DNA of 64,000 bases from Eutrigla gurnardus (Eukaryota > Chordata > Actinopteri > Perciformes > Triglidae). Shown here piece by piece: positions 26,365 through 39,489 of this stretch. Each line of letters starts with the position of its first letter. Within the stretch, counting starts at the first letter, position 1. The notes under the pieces were generated by a model. That model was not told the DNA's origin and made no database searches. It saw nothing but the letters and a program-made list of their open reading frames with translations. The stretch is taken from positions 3,908,603 through 3,972,602 of the forward strand of contig OY741276.1 in NCBI GenBank assembly GCA_963514095.1, read 5' to 3'. The position numbers and the translations under genes are program-made.

Positions 26365-26398
<34 letters not shown>
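26365..26398. repeat. (CTGT)8 tetranucleotide array
   Basis: Perfect CTGT units followed by CT-rich sequence. Confidence 0.95.
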
Positions 26399-26400
<2 letters not shown>

Positions 26401-26550
26401 TCCTCCCTGACCAGTGTGAAGTGTAATTGAAGGAGCAGTCTTCACATGGCCCACAGGCATGGAGGGGACATTGTGTGCGCTGTGGCGGCAAATTGCTCTC
26501 CTTACTCCTCCGAGCCCTATACCTCTCCTTCACTTCTCTCCTCCTCTTTC

Positions 26551-26583
26551 TCCTCCTCCTCCTCCTCCTCCTCCTCCTCCTCA
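26551..26583. repeat. (TCC)11 trinucleotide array
   Basis: Perfect TCC units in a wider pyrimidine-rich region (26490-26680). Poly-Ser and poly-Arg frames across it are artefacts. Confidence 0.95.
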
Positions 26584-27100
26584 TCATACTCTGCCCATCC
26601 TCTCACTTCTTTATTAGTTTGCCTTCTCCATCACCACTCTCTTCTCCCATCCCACCCCATCCTCACTGTCTTACTCAACTAATCCATCTTTGTCTGCTTC
26701 AACAGTTTTTGCATTTTTTCATATGATTTTTGAAAAAATGTCAATGCATATTCATTGGTTAGTATACGGTGAAAGGTATGACGCATGGAATACACACTTC
26801 TGGCATCATAAGCTAAATTTTCAGTGAGGATACTGACGTTGCCTTCATCCGCTGCCAAATTCTAGACAAGAAATCATCGTTCGTTAGCTCAAAACTCCAC
26901 TTTGATACGGGGGGCATCATTACGAAGCTGCTTTTGGAAGAGACCGTAAGATGAATAGTTCACTAAGTTTGTTACTCAGACCGCATGTTGGTCTGCCAAT
27001 CAAATAGAGAGACCAACAACTCCTGTCCAAGCGTGGTGCTCGAGCGCTGCATGAGTAAAACTCGCAATTTGCAGGCAAGGAAGAAAGAGAGGAGAGTGAA
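26584..27100. other. Non-coding sequence, nothing recognised
   Basis: Pyrimidine-rich at first, then unique AT-rich sequence. No gene. Confidence 0.5.
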
Positions 27101-27122
27101 CACACACACACACACACACACA
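27101..27122. repeat. (AC)11 microsatellite
   Basis: Short perfect array. Confidence 0.9.
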
Positions 27123-27339
27123 CCCACCTGGGTTAGTGAAAGTGACAGAGCGTCTGTGATAGGGGATGCGAGAAGTCTCCAATATGAAGAGCAATTTGAG
27201 CAGCCTGCCTGGAGAGAAGTAGCACAGAACAGGAAGGAGCTGCAGAGAATGAGTGAGGGAGATAGACGGAGGAAGAAAACCTGAGGGAGGGAAAAAATAA
27301 GGGAGAGGGGAGAGTGGTTTTCGGGCCGAGACGAAGAAG

Positions 27340-27960
27340 CGCATGCTTCATTAAGTGAGGAAGTAATCCTGGCTAATTAAGGCTCTCCATGACAGCACTG
27401 TCAGGGATGACTGATCCTTCAAATGGCACCTCCCTCTCCTGACTGACAGCCAGCCTGCTCTCACCGCTTTGAAGGTGAGAACTTTCTTACTTATTCCCAC
27501 ATCTTCTTTCCTCTCTCTCTCTCCCTCTCTCTCTCCGTCGTCGCCTTTTATCCCCAATTCAAAGTGTTTTTCTTTGTTTTTGTATCTCATTATCATTTTG
27601 TAGACAAGTGTATGAGTGTAAAGGAGGGAAAGAGTGTGTGTGTCTGTATGTATGATTTCTTGCATACGCCATGTGTGTGTGTGTGTGTGTGGGTTGCATG
27701 TGTTTGTGTAGTAATTGCTGCAGTACCTGGGCAAAATACTAGAGGAAATCAGTGGATGGAAGGCGCAGCCCATTGATTGCTTGACTAATTAATCAGCTGC
27801 ATTGGCTCCATGTGGATCCAGGCTTATTGAGCGGAGGCTTGGCGCAGGGCGCTTTATGAGCCCATAATGATTCCTTAGCCCACAGAGTCAGGGCCTCATC
27901 TGGCCTTTAGCACAGCTGCGGTAATGCTACACAATATAAAAGCTTAGAACGCAAAGGGTT
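27340..27960. promoter_or_regulatory. Candidate conserved non-coding elements around a GT array
   Basis: Two complex blocks flank CT-rich and GT-rich (27672-27691) sequence. The first has TCATTAAGTGAGGAAGTAAT and GGCTAATTAAGGCTC. The second, from about 27770, has TTGATTGCTTGACTAATTAA, an E-box CAGCTG and CCCATAATGATTCC. Both carry the homeodomain core TAATTA. The enhancer call is by texture. Confidence 0.42.
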
Positions 27961-28804
27961 CATCCCCTCCTTTTTAAATGTAAACTTTGACGTTGGTCGA
28001 TGCATCATATCGCCACGTTTGACTGGGATAGCAGCATGTTTAGCTCTTATTTATAGGGTCCGTTTTCACAGCGGGGCGCCCACTCTACGTGATCCATTGT
28101 GAGCACCAACTAGACACCCTACAACCACATGTGCACACTGACCTATGCCATTCACAGAGGAGCTATGTTGACAGTTAGTGTCCCCCTGCAGGAGAGCCCA
28201 CATGAAACAGCAACCCGAGCTGAAACCAGAGAGAGCAGAGGCCATGGTATATGACCCAGACGCCCAGACAGGGTTGTACTGTCCTGCCTGACATCAATCC
28301 TTCCCTCCCCTCTCCCCTCTGCCCAGCCTGTCCCAAATCAGGGGACTACGACCACCCGCTTGTAAACATGCCTATAAAAGTCCTGTTTGTATTGCACCAG
28401 AAGGCGGCTCTCCCCCCCCCCCTCACGTGAGCGAGCGCTCGGAGATGACCGACTATCTTGGGGCCACGGCGATCTGAGTGTCACAACAGGTGTCTGTGTG
28501 GTTGCACAACGCCCGTCCATATATCATTGTCCTGGATTTCTGTTTATGCCAAAGCATCCGTGCAAATGTTTAATGATATAAGTGTACATTAAGATACAGT
28601 CGATGTGATGCCGTGTGCTTATGAGGCTAATAATATACACGTCTGTGTCTATATCTGTTTGTGTGTGTGTGGATACGTATTTATCTGTGTTTGGATACTC
28701 AAAGTGTGACAGTCCACCTTCCTCAGCTCCGTGGGGATTTTTTTAATGGGTGGCTGCATTAACACAGCCAGGCTCTAATAGCCTCCTTTTTTTTTTTTTC
28801 TTAG
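27961..28804. other. Non-coding sequence with C10 run
   Basis: C10 near 28411, a short GT stretch near 28660, and a T14 run (28787-28799) just before the next candidate exon. No gene. Confidence 0.5.
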
Positions 28805-29097
28805 AGTGCCAGCAACTCATGAAATAGATGATTTAACAGCAAGAAGCCTCTCCATCACATGCAGAGTTGGAGATAAAAGCCAACTCAAACTGGAGAGGCA
28901 GTAAGCTATCATTTTTAAGGGATTGGGATCTGTATATCCTCCAATGTGGATTAAATAGAATATACAAAATTATAGTGAGCGATTGTTTGAACACGCCTGA
29001 TACAGTAAATGCTATGGGATTGACAGCAGAACAAGCCAAGTGCTTGTTTGGACCCTTTTTGCACTCACATGGGCGTATTGAAGGTCTTCAAATTCAA
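28805..29097 (+). other. Candidate exon or conserved element, coding status unclear
   Basis: Begins after a textbook acceptor: a pyrimidine tract of about 20 nt ending TTCTTAG (AG at 28803-28804). It ends at a fair donor, TTCAA|GTAAGA (GT at 29098-29099). One + frame is open from 28837 through the donor and includes AMGLTAEQAKCLFGPF. A stop lies upstream within the segment and there is no good ATG, so a coding internal exon is unlikely. A non-coding RNA exon or a conserved regulatory element is more plausible. The poly-T could also be chance. Confidence 0.25.
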
Positions 29098-31397
<2,300 letters not shown>

Positions 31398-31529
31398 AAT
31401 GGGGGTAGTAAGGGTTCTGTTTGGACTGGGAGAGTGTCAACAATTAATCCACCCTCTGATCTGCAGGCCACCGCTTTCCTGACCCCCAGTCACAATCCAA
31501 TTGGGAACAGCAGCTTCACGTATGGGCTA
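31398..31529. other. Spacer after GT array
   Basis: Unique sequence; nothing recognised. Confidence 0.5.
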
Positions 31530-31790
31530 AAATCAACATGGAGAATCCTCTGTTAGTTCCACTGGAATCTCAGAGCACCATGTTATGTTATCACGTTACG
31601 CTATTTGGGACAGAAACGTCTTTATGTTCAATTCAAAAGGCCTTTCATGAACGTTTGGATAATGTCTTTAGATTTAAATGCAATCTAAAGGACTTTTACC
31701 GTATAGCACATTTAGCTTTTTGTAAAATGGGACTTAATGATGTCAAATCTTGCATTTATTTAGATGAAAATATTTTGTAAGAAGCTCCAA
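31530..31790 (+). other. AT-rich island with open frame and hairpin
   Basis: A + frame from an ATG at 31538 stays open for 80 codons to 31780. It begins MENPLLVPLESQSTMLCYHV and ends in DENIL and a stop. The same stretch contains a hairpin, GTCTTTAGATT (31664-31674) with AATCTAAAGGAC (31682-31693), eleven pairs with one bulge. Base composition is more AT-rich than its neighbours. The peptide is not recognised. The island could be a small gene, but a structured or conserved non-coding element is at least as likely. Confidence 0.25.
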
Positions 31791-32561
31791 ATCCCCAGTA
31801 CCCCTCCCTCAAGAATCCCAACACACGGGGAGAGAGAATCATAGAGAACACAGATGTGAGCAACACTGCAACCATGTTAATCCTTTTAATTCAATTATGG
31901 TAAATAGGGACAGAGCTTCCTTCTAAACAAAACACAGTATGCAGGAGTTCAGCAGGCAGTGGCAGGGGGAGCCTCTGATGTAGGCAGGCTACCCAGTGGG
32001 AGGCCTGGTGGTCTCCTGGGATACCTCCCTGCTCCCGAGCCCCCTACTGGGGCTCCCCCGCCACCCCTAAAGGCTTTCTCCGGCTCGGCCCCAGCCTGCA
32101 GAATAGGGTGGCAGGGCTGGACATATATGCCTGAGACAATGGGCTTTGAACCACACACATAGTGTGCCTATGTGGCCAGCTGTGGCCATTCCTATACAGA
32201 CCTGGTGGGGATGTGGAGGGAGAGGGAGAGGGGAGGGTCGGATGGCGTGTAATGTGTCGGGATTGAGTATTAAATGGGGATCTGCCAAAGTGCTTTGGGG
32301 CCTAGCGAGCTAATTCCTCCCGAAAATGGGTTCTGTGCAGCGGCAACCTGCAAACCCGGGGCAGACTGACACCGGCACCTCCTCCGCCATGAAAGAGAGC
32401 GTCTGTTCCCCGGGATGAACGCGGGACAGAGAGGAGGAGCGTCGGGGGGGCAGAGAAAAGGGAGTATGTTTTTGAAACAGTTAGACAATCTGTTTGGATT
32501 AGGCCCACTGCCGAAGAGACATGGGGATGATGGGCAGACGAGGGGAGGAGAGGAAGAGGAT
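31791..32561. other. Non-coding sequence, nothing recognised
   Basis: GC-rich stretch at 31960-32100 with short open frames on both strands; no product recognised. Confidence 0.45.
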
Positions 32562-32590
32562 GGAGGAGGAGGAGGAGGAGGAGGAGGAGA
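32562..32590. repeat. (GGA)n trinucleotide array
   Basis: About nine GGA units inside a longer purine-rich region (32520-32690). Confidence 0.93.
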
Positions 32591-33267
32591 GAGGGAGGGA
32601 GACAGATGGAGAGGAAAAGTAGTGGTGGAGGGGTTGAGTAGAGGCAAGGGGGGGTGGAGAGGGGTTGGAGACTGGAATCTCAGGATCTAAGGCTCTTTTG
32701 GCTTGATGGTTCCCAGATGTTGTAGCCCCCCCCCTCCCTCCTCACCCCTCTCCTCACCCCTCCTTCCCCTCGGTGTTGCTCTGCTGTGGCGAATACACAG
32801 GAGCCCAGTTAGCCATGCGGGACAGATGGGTCAGTGGCTGTGTGGAGATGGGCCTCCTGTGGACCAGGGGAAATGGGAGGTGAGAGGCATCCTCTCCTCC
32901 CGACAGCCACAGGCCAGAGGGGGCAGACCGGCCTGTGTTTTCTTATCCTCTCTCTACCGCGGGCCATCTCAGATGGCGATGTATGTGTGTTTTTTTTTGT
33001 ATAACCCCGTAGAAACACACACAGCTGTACGTCCTACTCCGTCGTGCGTACGTCCTACCCGAACACTGCGTGTACGTTCCAGGCTGCAGAAATGCAGGTG
33101 CCGAGTCACACTGAAGCCAGTGCTGAAATCCTGGCGCTGCTAGATTTACGGCCCCTGGCTGCAGCCGGCCATGTTTCAGGATGACGGCGTGTTCCTCGTC
33201 CGCCTATCTGCTGAAACGCTTAACGCTCCTCGGCTCGGCTCCTCACCGCCTCTGCTGCCCGCCCCGC
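32591..33267. other. Non-coding sequence with a 21-bp spaced direct repeat
   Basis: GTACGTCCTAC occurs at 33027-33037 and again at 33048-33058, exactly 21 bp apart. No gene supported. Confidence 0.5.
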
Positions 33268-33296
33268 GTCCTCCTCCTCCTCCTCCTCCTCCTCCG
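33268..33296. repeat. (CCT)n trinucleotide array
   Basis: About nine CCT units followed by a short CAG cluster (CTGCAGCAGCAG). A poly-Pro frame over it is an artefact. Confidence 0.9.
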
Positions 33297-34521
33297 CTGC
33301 AGCAGCAGAAAGTGTCGTGGCCGTATATTAGCGAGTTGTTGACTGGCCACTGAAGAACACATTTGTCAACATATTAGGAGGTGTCAACACTTGAACAAAA
33401 GCCCATCAGCCACCCCCTTTAGTTCACTGCTACTTACAGGAATCATAAAAACTACCACCATTAGCATAGGTGAGGTTCTTTTTAATCAGCTCGTTTATAA
33501 CCCTTTAAAAAACACACTTTACTGTTAATATCTACAGTAAAGGTAGTTTTCCTCACATCTGCTCGGCTCCCTCCGCCCCATTCATCCAAGTGTTCTTATC
33601 CCAACTTTGCGAGTCAAAGCTGGGTGGCTTAGAGAGCACAAGCCCCCTCTAGTTAGAGAGGGGCTTGAGGATGCTGTTGTATCACTTAATCGTGAATTGA
33701 TGTTCAAGTGTTCACACATATGTTCGTTTTTTAGAGACCGAGGAGTTTCCCCTAGTATCCTTCTGGGCGCCCTCAAACACACGGAGGGGAATATTTCACA
33801 GAAGCCCTCGCTTAATTTGTGGTCATGGTTGCCAGATATGGAGAGAGACATTCTATCTCCCCGGGGAGGGGTGGATATCCTCCTCTGGATGTGGTGGTGG
33901 AGGGGGGGGGGAGGGTATTTTTGGAGCATCTCATGGCTATTACAGAAGACCTGGGAATGGGAATATAGGCCTGCATGTGTGTGTGTGTGTGTGAAGGAGG
34001 GGGAAGATTTTGGGGGAGTCGCTATGATCGGGATTCCACAGCTGGCCCATGTCACTCCTTGACCCTTTTCCCTCCACGTTTATCCCCCCACAAAATAAAA
34101 AGTCTAGACTGTGCTGTGCGTCTCGCCACTTCACAGGGACGAACAAAAAAGGCACACGGAGAGATAAACGAAGCCCTAACTTTCTCTTTCCCTTAAGGGT
34201 TCAGTTCAAGAGGCCGCTCTTCATGGCAAGACGCGGTGTCTATTAAGCCCATTAATAAATAAAGAAAGGCAATAGCGCCACCAAAGAAATAGATATCACA
34301 CTATTACTTATTTAACCGCTCGTCTGAATTATTTATTGTTTATTCCAAATGATCTTTTTCTTTTTTCTTTTTTTTAAAGAGTGTACACTTTCAGCTTGGG
34401 TATCCCATGTGAGCTGCAACCAGCAGCAAGTGATTTGGACAGCCAAGTTCAACTTGGATGAGTTTGTGAGGAGGAGGGGGTGGTGGTGTAAAAACGACTG
34501 CAGGGGGTTGGTGGTGGTGGT
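33297..34521. other. Non-coding sequence with a GC-rich hairpin
   Basis: The part 33600-33860 is complex, conserved-looking sequence and contains an inverted repeat at 33639-33667 (CAAGCCCCCTCT with AGAGGGGCTTG, six-base loop). A GT stretch follows near 33976-33993. No gene supported. Confidence 0.42.
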
Positions 34522-34542
34522 GGGGGGGGGGGGGGGGGGGGG
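34522..34542. repeat. G21 homopolymer
   Basis: Twenty-one G in a row after GGT repeats. Its exact length is likely to be uncertain in any read. Confidence 0.9.
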
Positions 34543-34669
34543 TCCTTGATGATCGTGTTACTGACATCAAAGAATAAGTGCACCAAAGTCAACAGCCAAG
34601 CAGTATTAAACACCCACTGAAAGACAGATGCGTTCCCCCTCTCTCTCTCTCTCACACTCATTTACTTCC

Positions 34670-35300
34670 ACATCTTCCTCGCTCTGCTCCTGAAACACTC
34701 GGGGTCCGCGGAGAGAGATAAATTATGGGCCTAGTGGCTTTTTGAAGTCTGCTCGGCATCAACACCAATAAACGCCAACCGTGGCACCGCCTCCCCCGCT
34801 CCTAAATTAAGCACTTATTACCCCCGCGGTGTGACTTGGCCGCGTGGACCATGGCAACGCCTGGTGTAGGAGGCTGGAGGCCCGGGGTCGGCCATAGGGA
34901 GAAGAAGGAGCGGGGAGCATATGTCCTCTTAATGAAATAAAGACCTCGGGTATATCCAAGCTGAAGGATTTACGCTGATGTATAGTGACCTCTGAGGATT
35001 GGTGAGTAAGCTTGAAGGCGGGACTTCTTCCCCTACCTGGCACATGTGTCCTAATGGATGCTAATCATGCAGCGTGTTTGTTGTTGGAGAGTTTTATCAT
35101 TTCCATACCTCTCAGCGTGCGGCACGCACACACACTTCAAATGAATCATCAGTGAAATATTCCCATCACGCCGGGTGATTGCAACCACTCAAAAGGCCTT
35201 TAGTTAGTTGGATAATGTAACACAATGCCTCCATTTAAGGTCCGGGGTCAGTTACGCAAGATCAGGTTTCTGCAAGCCAATAACGGTAGCTGGCGCTTTT
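34670..35300. promoter_or_regulatory. Candidate conserved non-coding elements
   Basis: Repeat-free, complex sequence with CCTAAATTAAGCACTTATTA, an RFX-type half-site CCATGGCAAC (34849-34858), ATGTCCTCTTAATGAAATAA, ATGGATGCTAATCATGCAGC and CAAATGAATCATCAGTGAAA. Possible POU, PBX and homeodomain sites are dense. No coding frame is convincing. Confidence 0.42.
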
Positions 35301-35533
35301 TTTGTTTTAATATCAAATTAAATGCCACAGCACCAAGTACAAAAGATTTTTCGGGGCAGTTTAAACAAAAGGATGGAGAAGAGCCAAAGCACACTGGAGA
35401 GAGAGAGTGAAGTTGAGGGAGAGCAGTGGGCTCATTCTCTCCGAGCACCCTTTAAAGTAGTGCCAAGGCCCTTTTTCGGTGCCATTGCACTGCATCTGCC
35501 TCCAGGGAGAGAGAGGAGGTGCAGAGCCCACAC

Positions 35534-35535
<2 letters not shown>
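35301..35535. other. Non-coding spacer
   Basis: Unique sequence, nothing recognised. Confidence 0.5.

Positions 35536-35564
<29 letters not shown>
35536..35564. repeat. (CT)14 microsatellite
   Basis: Perfect CT array. Confidence 0.93.
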
Positions 35565-35569
<5 letters not shown>

Positions 35570-35758
35570 CGCCGCCTGACACACGCCTGTCTGGCCGCTG
35601 CGGCAGGGAGATTGTATAATCCGAGTGCGTAAAACAGTCTTTTACGGCATTGTAAAGATTTACTATTGGAGTAAATAACGGTGGGAGAACAGGGCTTTTA
35701 AATGGAAACCCAATCAATATGTCAGGGGAGGCTGCAGCAGAGGACAGGGCTGTGTCTG

Positions 35759-35791
<33 letters not shown>

Positions 35792-35793
35792 CA
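35759..35793. repeat. (AC)17 microsatellite
   Basis: AC array with one G interruption (ACGCAC). Confidence 0.94.
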
Positions 35794-36008
35794 GGTGGAT
35801 GTGGGCACATCAGCGAGCGGTGCACTTAGGAATACCAGGAAGAACTCTCTGGACATGCAGAAAAAAACCCGGCCCAAACCCAAAAACCTCAACATGAACA
35901 TAAACAACTAACTTCGGCACAGTGGGAGTTAAACAAGACGCAGCGGGTCAGAGAAGATCTCTCCCGACTTGTGTGGCAATAATATACAACACTGTCCAAG
36001 ATGAATAG
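35794..36008. other. Non-coding spacer
   Basis: Unique sequence between CA arrays; nothing recognised. Confidence 0.5.
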
Positions 36009-36028
36009 CACACACCCACACACACACA

Positions 36029-36073
<45 letters not shown>

Positions 36074-36087
36074 ACACACACACCAAC
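36009..36087. repeat. Imperfect (CA)n array
   Basis: CA array interrupted by CCC at several places, 79 bp. Confidence 0.95.
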
Positions 36088-36188
36088 ACATGCTGGTATA
36101 AATTCAACACTTAGCTCCCTCACACGGACGCACGCGCACATGCACGGGCGCTCAGAGAAATGCAGACGTGCAATAAATCTCAAGAGTC

Positions 36189-36189
<1 letters not shown>

Positions 36190-36266
<77 letters not shown>
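36190..36266. repeat. (AC)38 microsatellite
   Basis: Perfect 77-bp AC array, 100 bp after the previous one. Confidence 0.97.
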
Positions 36267-36270
<4 letters not shown>

Positions 36271-37447
36271 GCCCCCTATAGACACTCACACATTCGCACA
36301 GAGACACCCCAGCCTCATGAGCAATAAATCGCACAGCCCATCTAACAAGTTCATTTCCGGAGGCCAGAGAGGATGGGTCCTCTGACTTTGGAGTCAGCAG
36401 CCTTGTGAGGATCAATGGCAAGAGACGGAGAGCGAGGGGGCAAGGAATCGAGCTGAGATACAAAAATCAATCAGCAATTTAATCGCTTTGGGAGGGGAAG
36501 ACAGGGAGAGGAAAAAAAAAAAAAGAGGGCAGGGGAGAATTCCACTGCTTTTTTACTTAAAAAAGCAACACTTTGATTTAACCCTTTGACACATAGTATA
36601 CATCTCTCAGTTTTATTGAAGCTTTCCTCCATGACAGGAGAGGCTCCGATGGGAGCAGATCTATTTTCAGACTCGAGATCACACAACTGCTGTTTCTCTC
36701 CACAATCTTAAGATGAGGTGCGGTTTAATGTGGCAGGAATAGAGCGAGGCATAAATGAGAAATTCCATTTTCAGAGCTTTTAACTATGTGCATGCTTCTT
36801 TTTTTCTTTCTCCAAAACACCCGCACACAGTCATTATGCCTGATATCGGAGAGCGTCAGCAAGTTCGCTGAAAGATGCAGATAAATGCGTTTTCTCCTCG
36901 CTGGAGCTGTGAGGTCAGAGGTGAGCTGCTTGGGAGGAGTTTAGGCCATTTTTTTTTTTTAAAGTGCTGGACGGAGGAAAATTTCTGTGGAGGAAGTCGT
37001 TGATTTGAAACTGGGTTGTTGAGGAGGAACTTCTTTTAGGTCAATGTCCGAGGCTTCGGAATTGACACTATTGAACGAGCGAGCTTTAGACTAATAAAAT
37101 GAGTGACAGCCTCGGGCTACAGAATCGAAGATATGGATCCTCCGAGGGGCGAAAAAGCAAGCTGGGAAAAAAAGCGAAACGTAGAACCTCTCCTCAAATC
37201 AGCTTGGCTAGAGGAAGAGACCTAATGGAAAGGGAGTGAGTTAATTGAAAAAGGTTGCTGTCTTTTCTTTGCCGCTGTGTGAGTGTGTTGCATTTAATGA
37301 ATATAGTAATTCATGTACACGTACAGTGTATTTGTCTTAAATTTGCAGATAGATTCTTTGTATATTGTGTCAAAGGGTTTTTGTTTTTGTGTATTTAATT
37401 CAGTGATTGTTTTGAGTGTACTGTGTGTACTTTTGTGTACCCACATG
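36267..37447. other. Non-coding sequence, candidate regulatory islands
   Basis: Contains an A14 run near 36511 and a T11 run near 36950. The segments 36310-36480 and 36560-36920 are complex and repeat-poor. No gene supported. Confidence 0.42.
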
Positions 37448-37733
<286 letters not shown>

Positions 37734-37749
37734 CCCCCCCCCCCCCCCC
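37734..37749. repeat. C16 homopolymer
   Basis: Sixteen C followed by TT and six more C. Confidence 0.9.
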
Positions 37750-37855
37750 TTCCCCCCACCATCTCCGTTAAAAGAATATGAGCCCTTCTGAACAATGGCT
37801 CCACCAAACCGTAAGCAGATCGCTGACATCTCAAAGGACACCAGCGGTTGTGTAC

Positions 37856-37857
<2 letters not shown>

Positions 37858-37942
<85 letters not shown>
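37858..37942. repeat. (GT)42 microsatellite
   Basis: Perfect 85-bp GT array. Confidence 0.97.
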
Positions 37943-37944
<2 letters not shown>

Positions 37945-38373
37945 AGTTTGTGCTTTTTTTTTTCCAGTGTATGCACACACACCCTCATAGGCAATGGTGA
38001 TATAAATAAAGATACTGTTTACTGCAGCGGGGAGTGAAAACAGCTTAAAGGCACTTGAATAAGGACACGATTCCTTCAAAGTCTTGTGCCTCGTCATGCT
38101 GTTTACACCCATAATAAAGGAGCATGCATCGTCGATGTGCTGCGTATGTGTCTGGAGGTCCTTTTCCTCTCCTTGGAATGAGCTGGGTGTGTGTGTGTGT
38201 GTGACCCTGCCTCTGCTCGGCTTATTGACAAATGCCTGTGTGTGGCGCCGTCGGCTGATTTGTTGGCAAAAGGGCCTACGCTTATGATCTCTATTCAGTG
38301 TTAATTAGCACACTCCACAGCGATCATTATATCACGCTCCTGTGGTGATGTGTGATTGTATTGTCCCTGTTTC
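37943..38373. other. Non-coding sequence, nothing recognised
   Basis: Unique sequence with a short GT run near 38190. Confidence 0.5.
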
Positions 38374-38390
38374 GGGGGGGGGGGGGGGGG
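38374..38390. repeat. G17 homopolymer
   Basis: Seventeen G in a row. Confidence 0.9.
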
Positions 38391-38681
38391 TTGAAGCTCC
38401 ACCAATCGGCTAGCACATTAGACCACACACAGAAATCCCACACGTGTAAAAAAAACAAAAAACATACCGTATCTCAAAAACACTCCGCCACGATGCACCG
38501 ATGTGATTTGGGGGGAGGGGGGGTTTAGTTGGGGCTGCAGCGTCCGTCGCTCACATGAACGACTCCATTCCATTAAAGCCACAGCGAACAGGTGCAAGGT
38601 CAAACCGCCACGCCAATAATAGATGCTCCTCATCATTCTCCGAAATAGTTCTCTCATAGCCCCTGAATGTGTCGCCGTCCG

Positions 38682-38682
<1 letters not shown>
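38391..38682. other. Spacer
   Basis: Unique sequence, nothing recognised. Confidence 0.5.

Positions 38683-38714
<32 letters not shown>
38683..38714. repeat. (TG)16 microsatellite
   Basis: Perfect TG array. Confidence 0.94.
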
Positions 38715-38715
<1 letters not shown>

Positions 38716-39392
38716 CGTTTGTGTTCCCGTGACGTGGGTTAAGGTGAGAGGCCGTGTGTGCACGGGGTCAGGGAGATCTGCTCTGTATGTGTGCCCGGCC
38801 CTGACCTTTGACCCGTCTTCTCCATCAGAGAGCAGAAAAAACGGCGAGGAGAGAGGAGGTGGGGGTTGCACCACCTTGGCCTGCTGTCTGCTGTTATTCC
38901 ACCTGAATTTAGGCTGCGTGCTAAAATGGGATATACAAACAAATGTGGCCTTCAAATGCGACCGTTTAAAAAAACTAAACTGCAGCTCTCTGTTGGGACC
39001 GGACTTCACAGAATTGATAAGGTGTTATTCCACCAGAACACGGTGTCCTTACAACTCACAGCTGTTCCTGAGGGACGTTGGCTCGCCAGCCCGGTGACAT
39101 TGCATGGCGAGGAGGATCAGCGGTGGTTGTCACCCCGTCGTGTCATGTGCAGGGCACCTGTTTTTTTTTTTCTGTTTTTTTTCCTATGCTCTACTAGGAG
39201 GCCTAGTTCAGGTTTCGGCGTGATTTTTCCAGGAGTTCAAAAAGTGCCATCTCCCAGCCCTGGCATCCCACGGCAACGGGGGCTGAGTGACAGGACGCTA
39301 CCTTTGACTGTCATGTGCTCTCCAGCGCTGAGCCCTTCTCATCATGGGGCTGTCATCAGGGCATCTACTGGAATAGCGGTCGGCTCGGTGTA

Positions 39393-39395
<3 letters not shown>
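38715..39395. other. Non-coding sequence with a long but unconvincing open frame
   Basis: A + frame of 175 codons (38866-39393) begins MHHLGLLSAVIPPEFRLRAK. It is the longest here that is not made of a microsatellite, but its middle is poly-Phe from a T run, it lacks a domain, and its ends are not splice sites. I treat it as chance. Confidence 0.45.
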
Positions 39396-39465
<70 letters not shown>

Positions 39466-39489
39466 GTGTGTGTTTGTGTGTGTGTGTGT
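39396..39489. repeat. (GT)n microsatellite, interrupted
   Basis: About 94 bp of GT with TT interruptions in the last third, followed by TATATATATATT near 39532. Confidence 0.96.

Noticed and set aside
26180..26587. Arg-rich minus frame starting with a long Arg run
   Set aside because: The Arg run is the (TCC)n array read on the other strand.
38866..39393. 175-codon + frame
   Set aside because: Its centre is poly-Phe from a T run, it has no domain or splice limits, and an open frame of this size can arise by chance in 64 kb.
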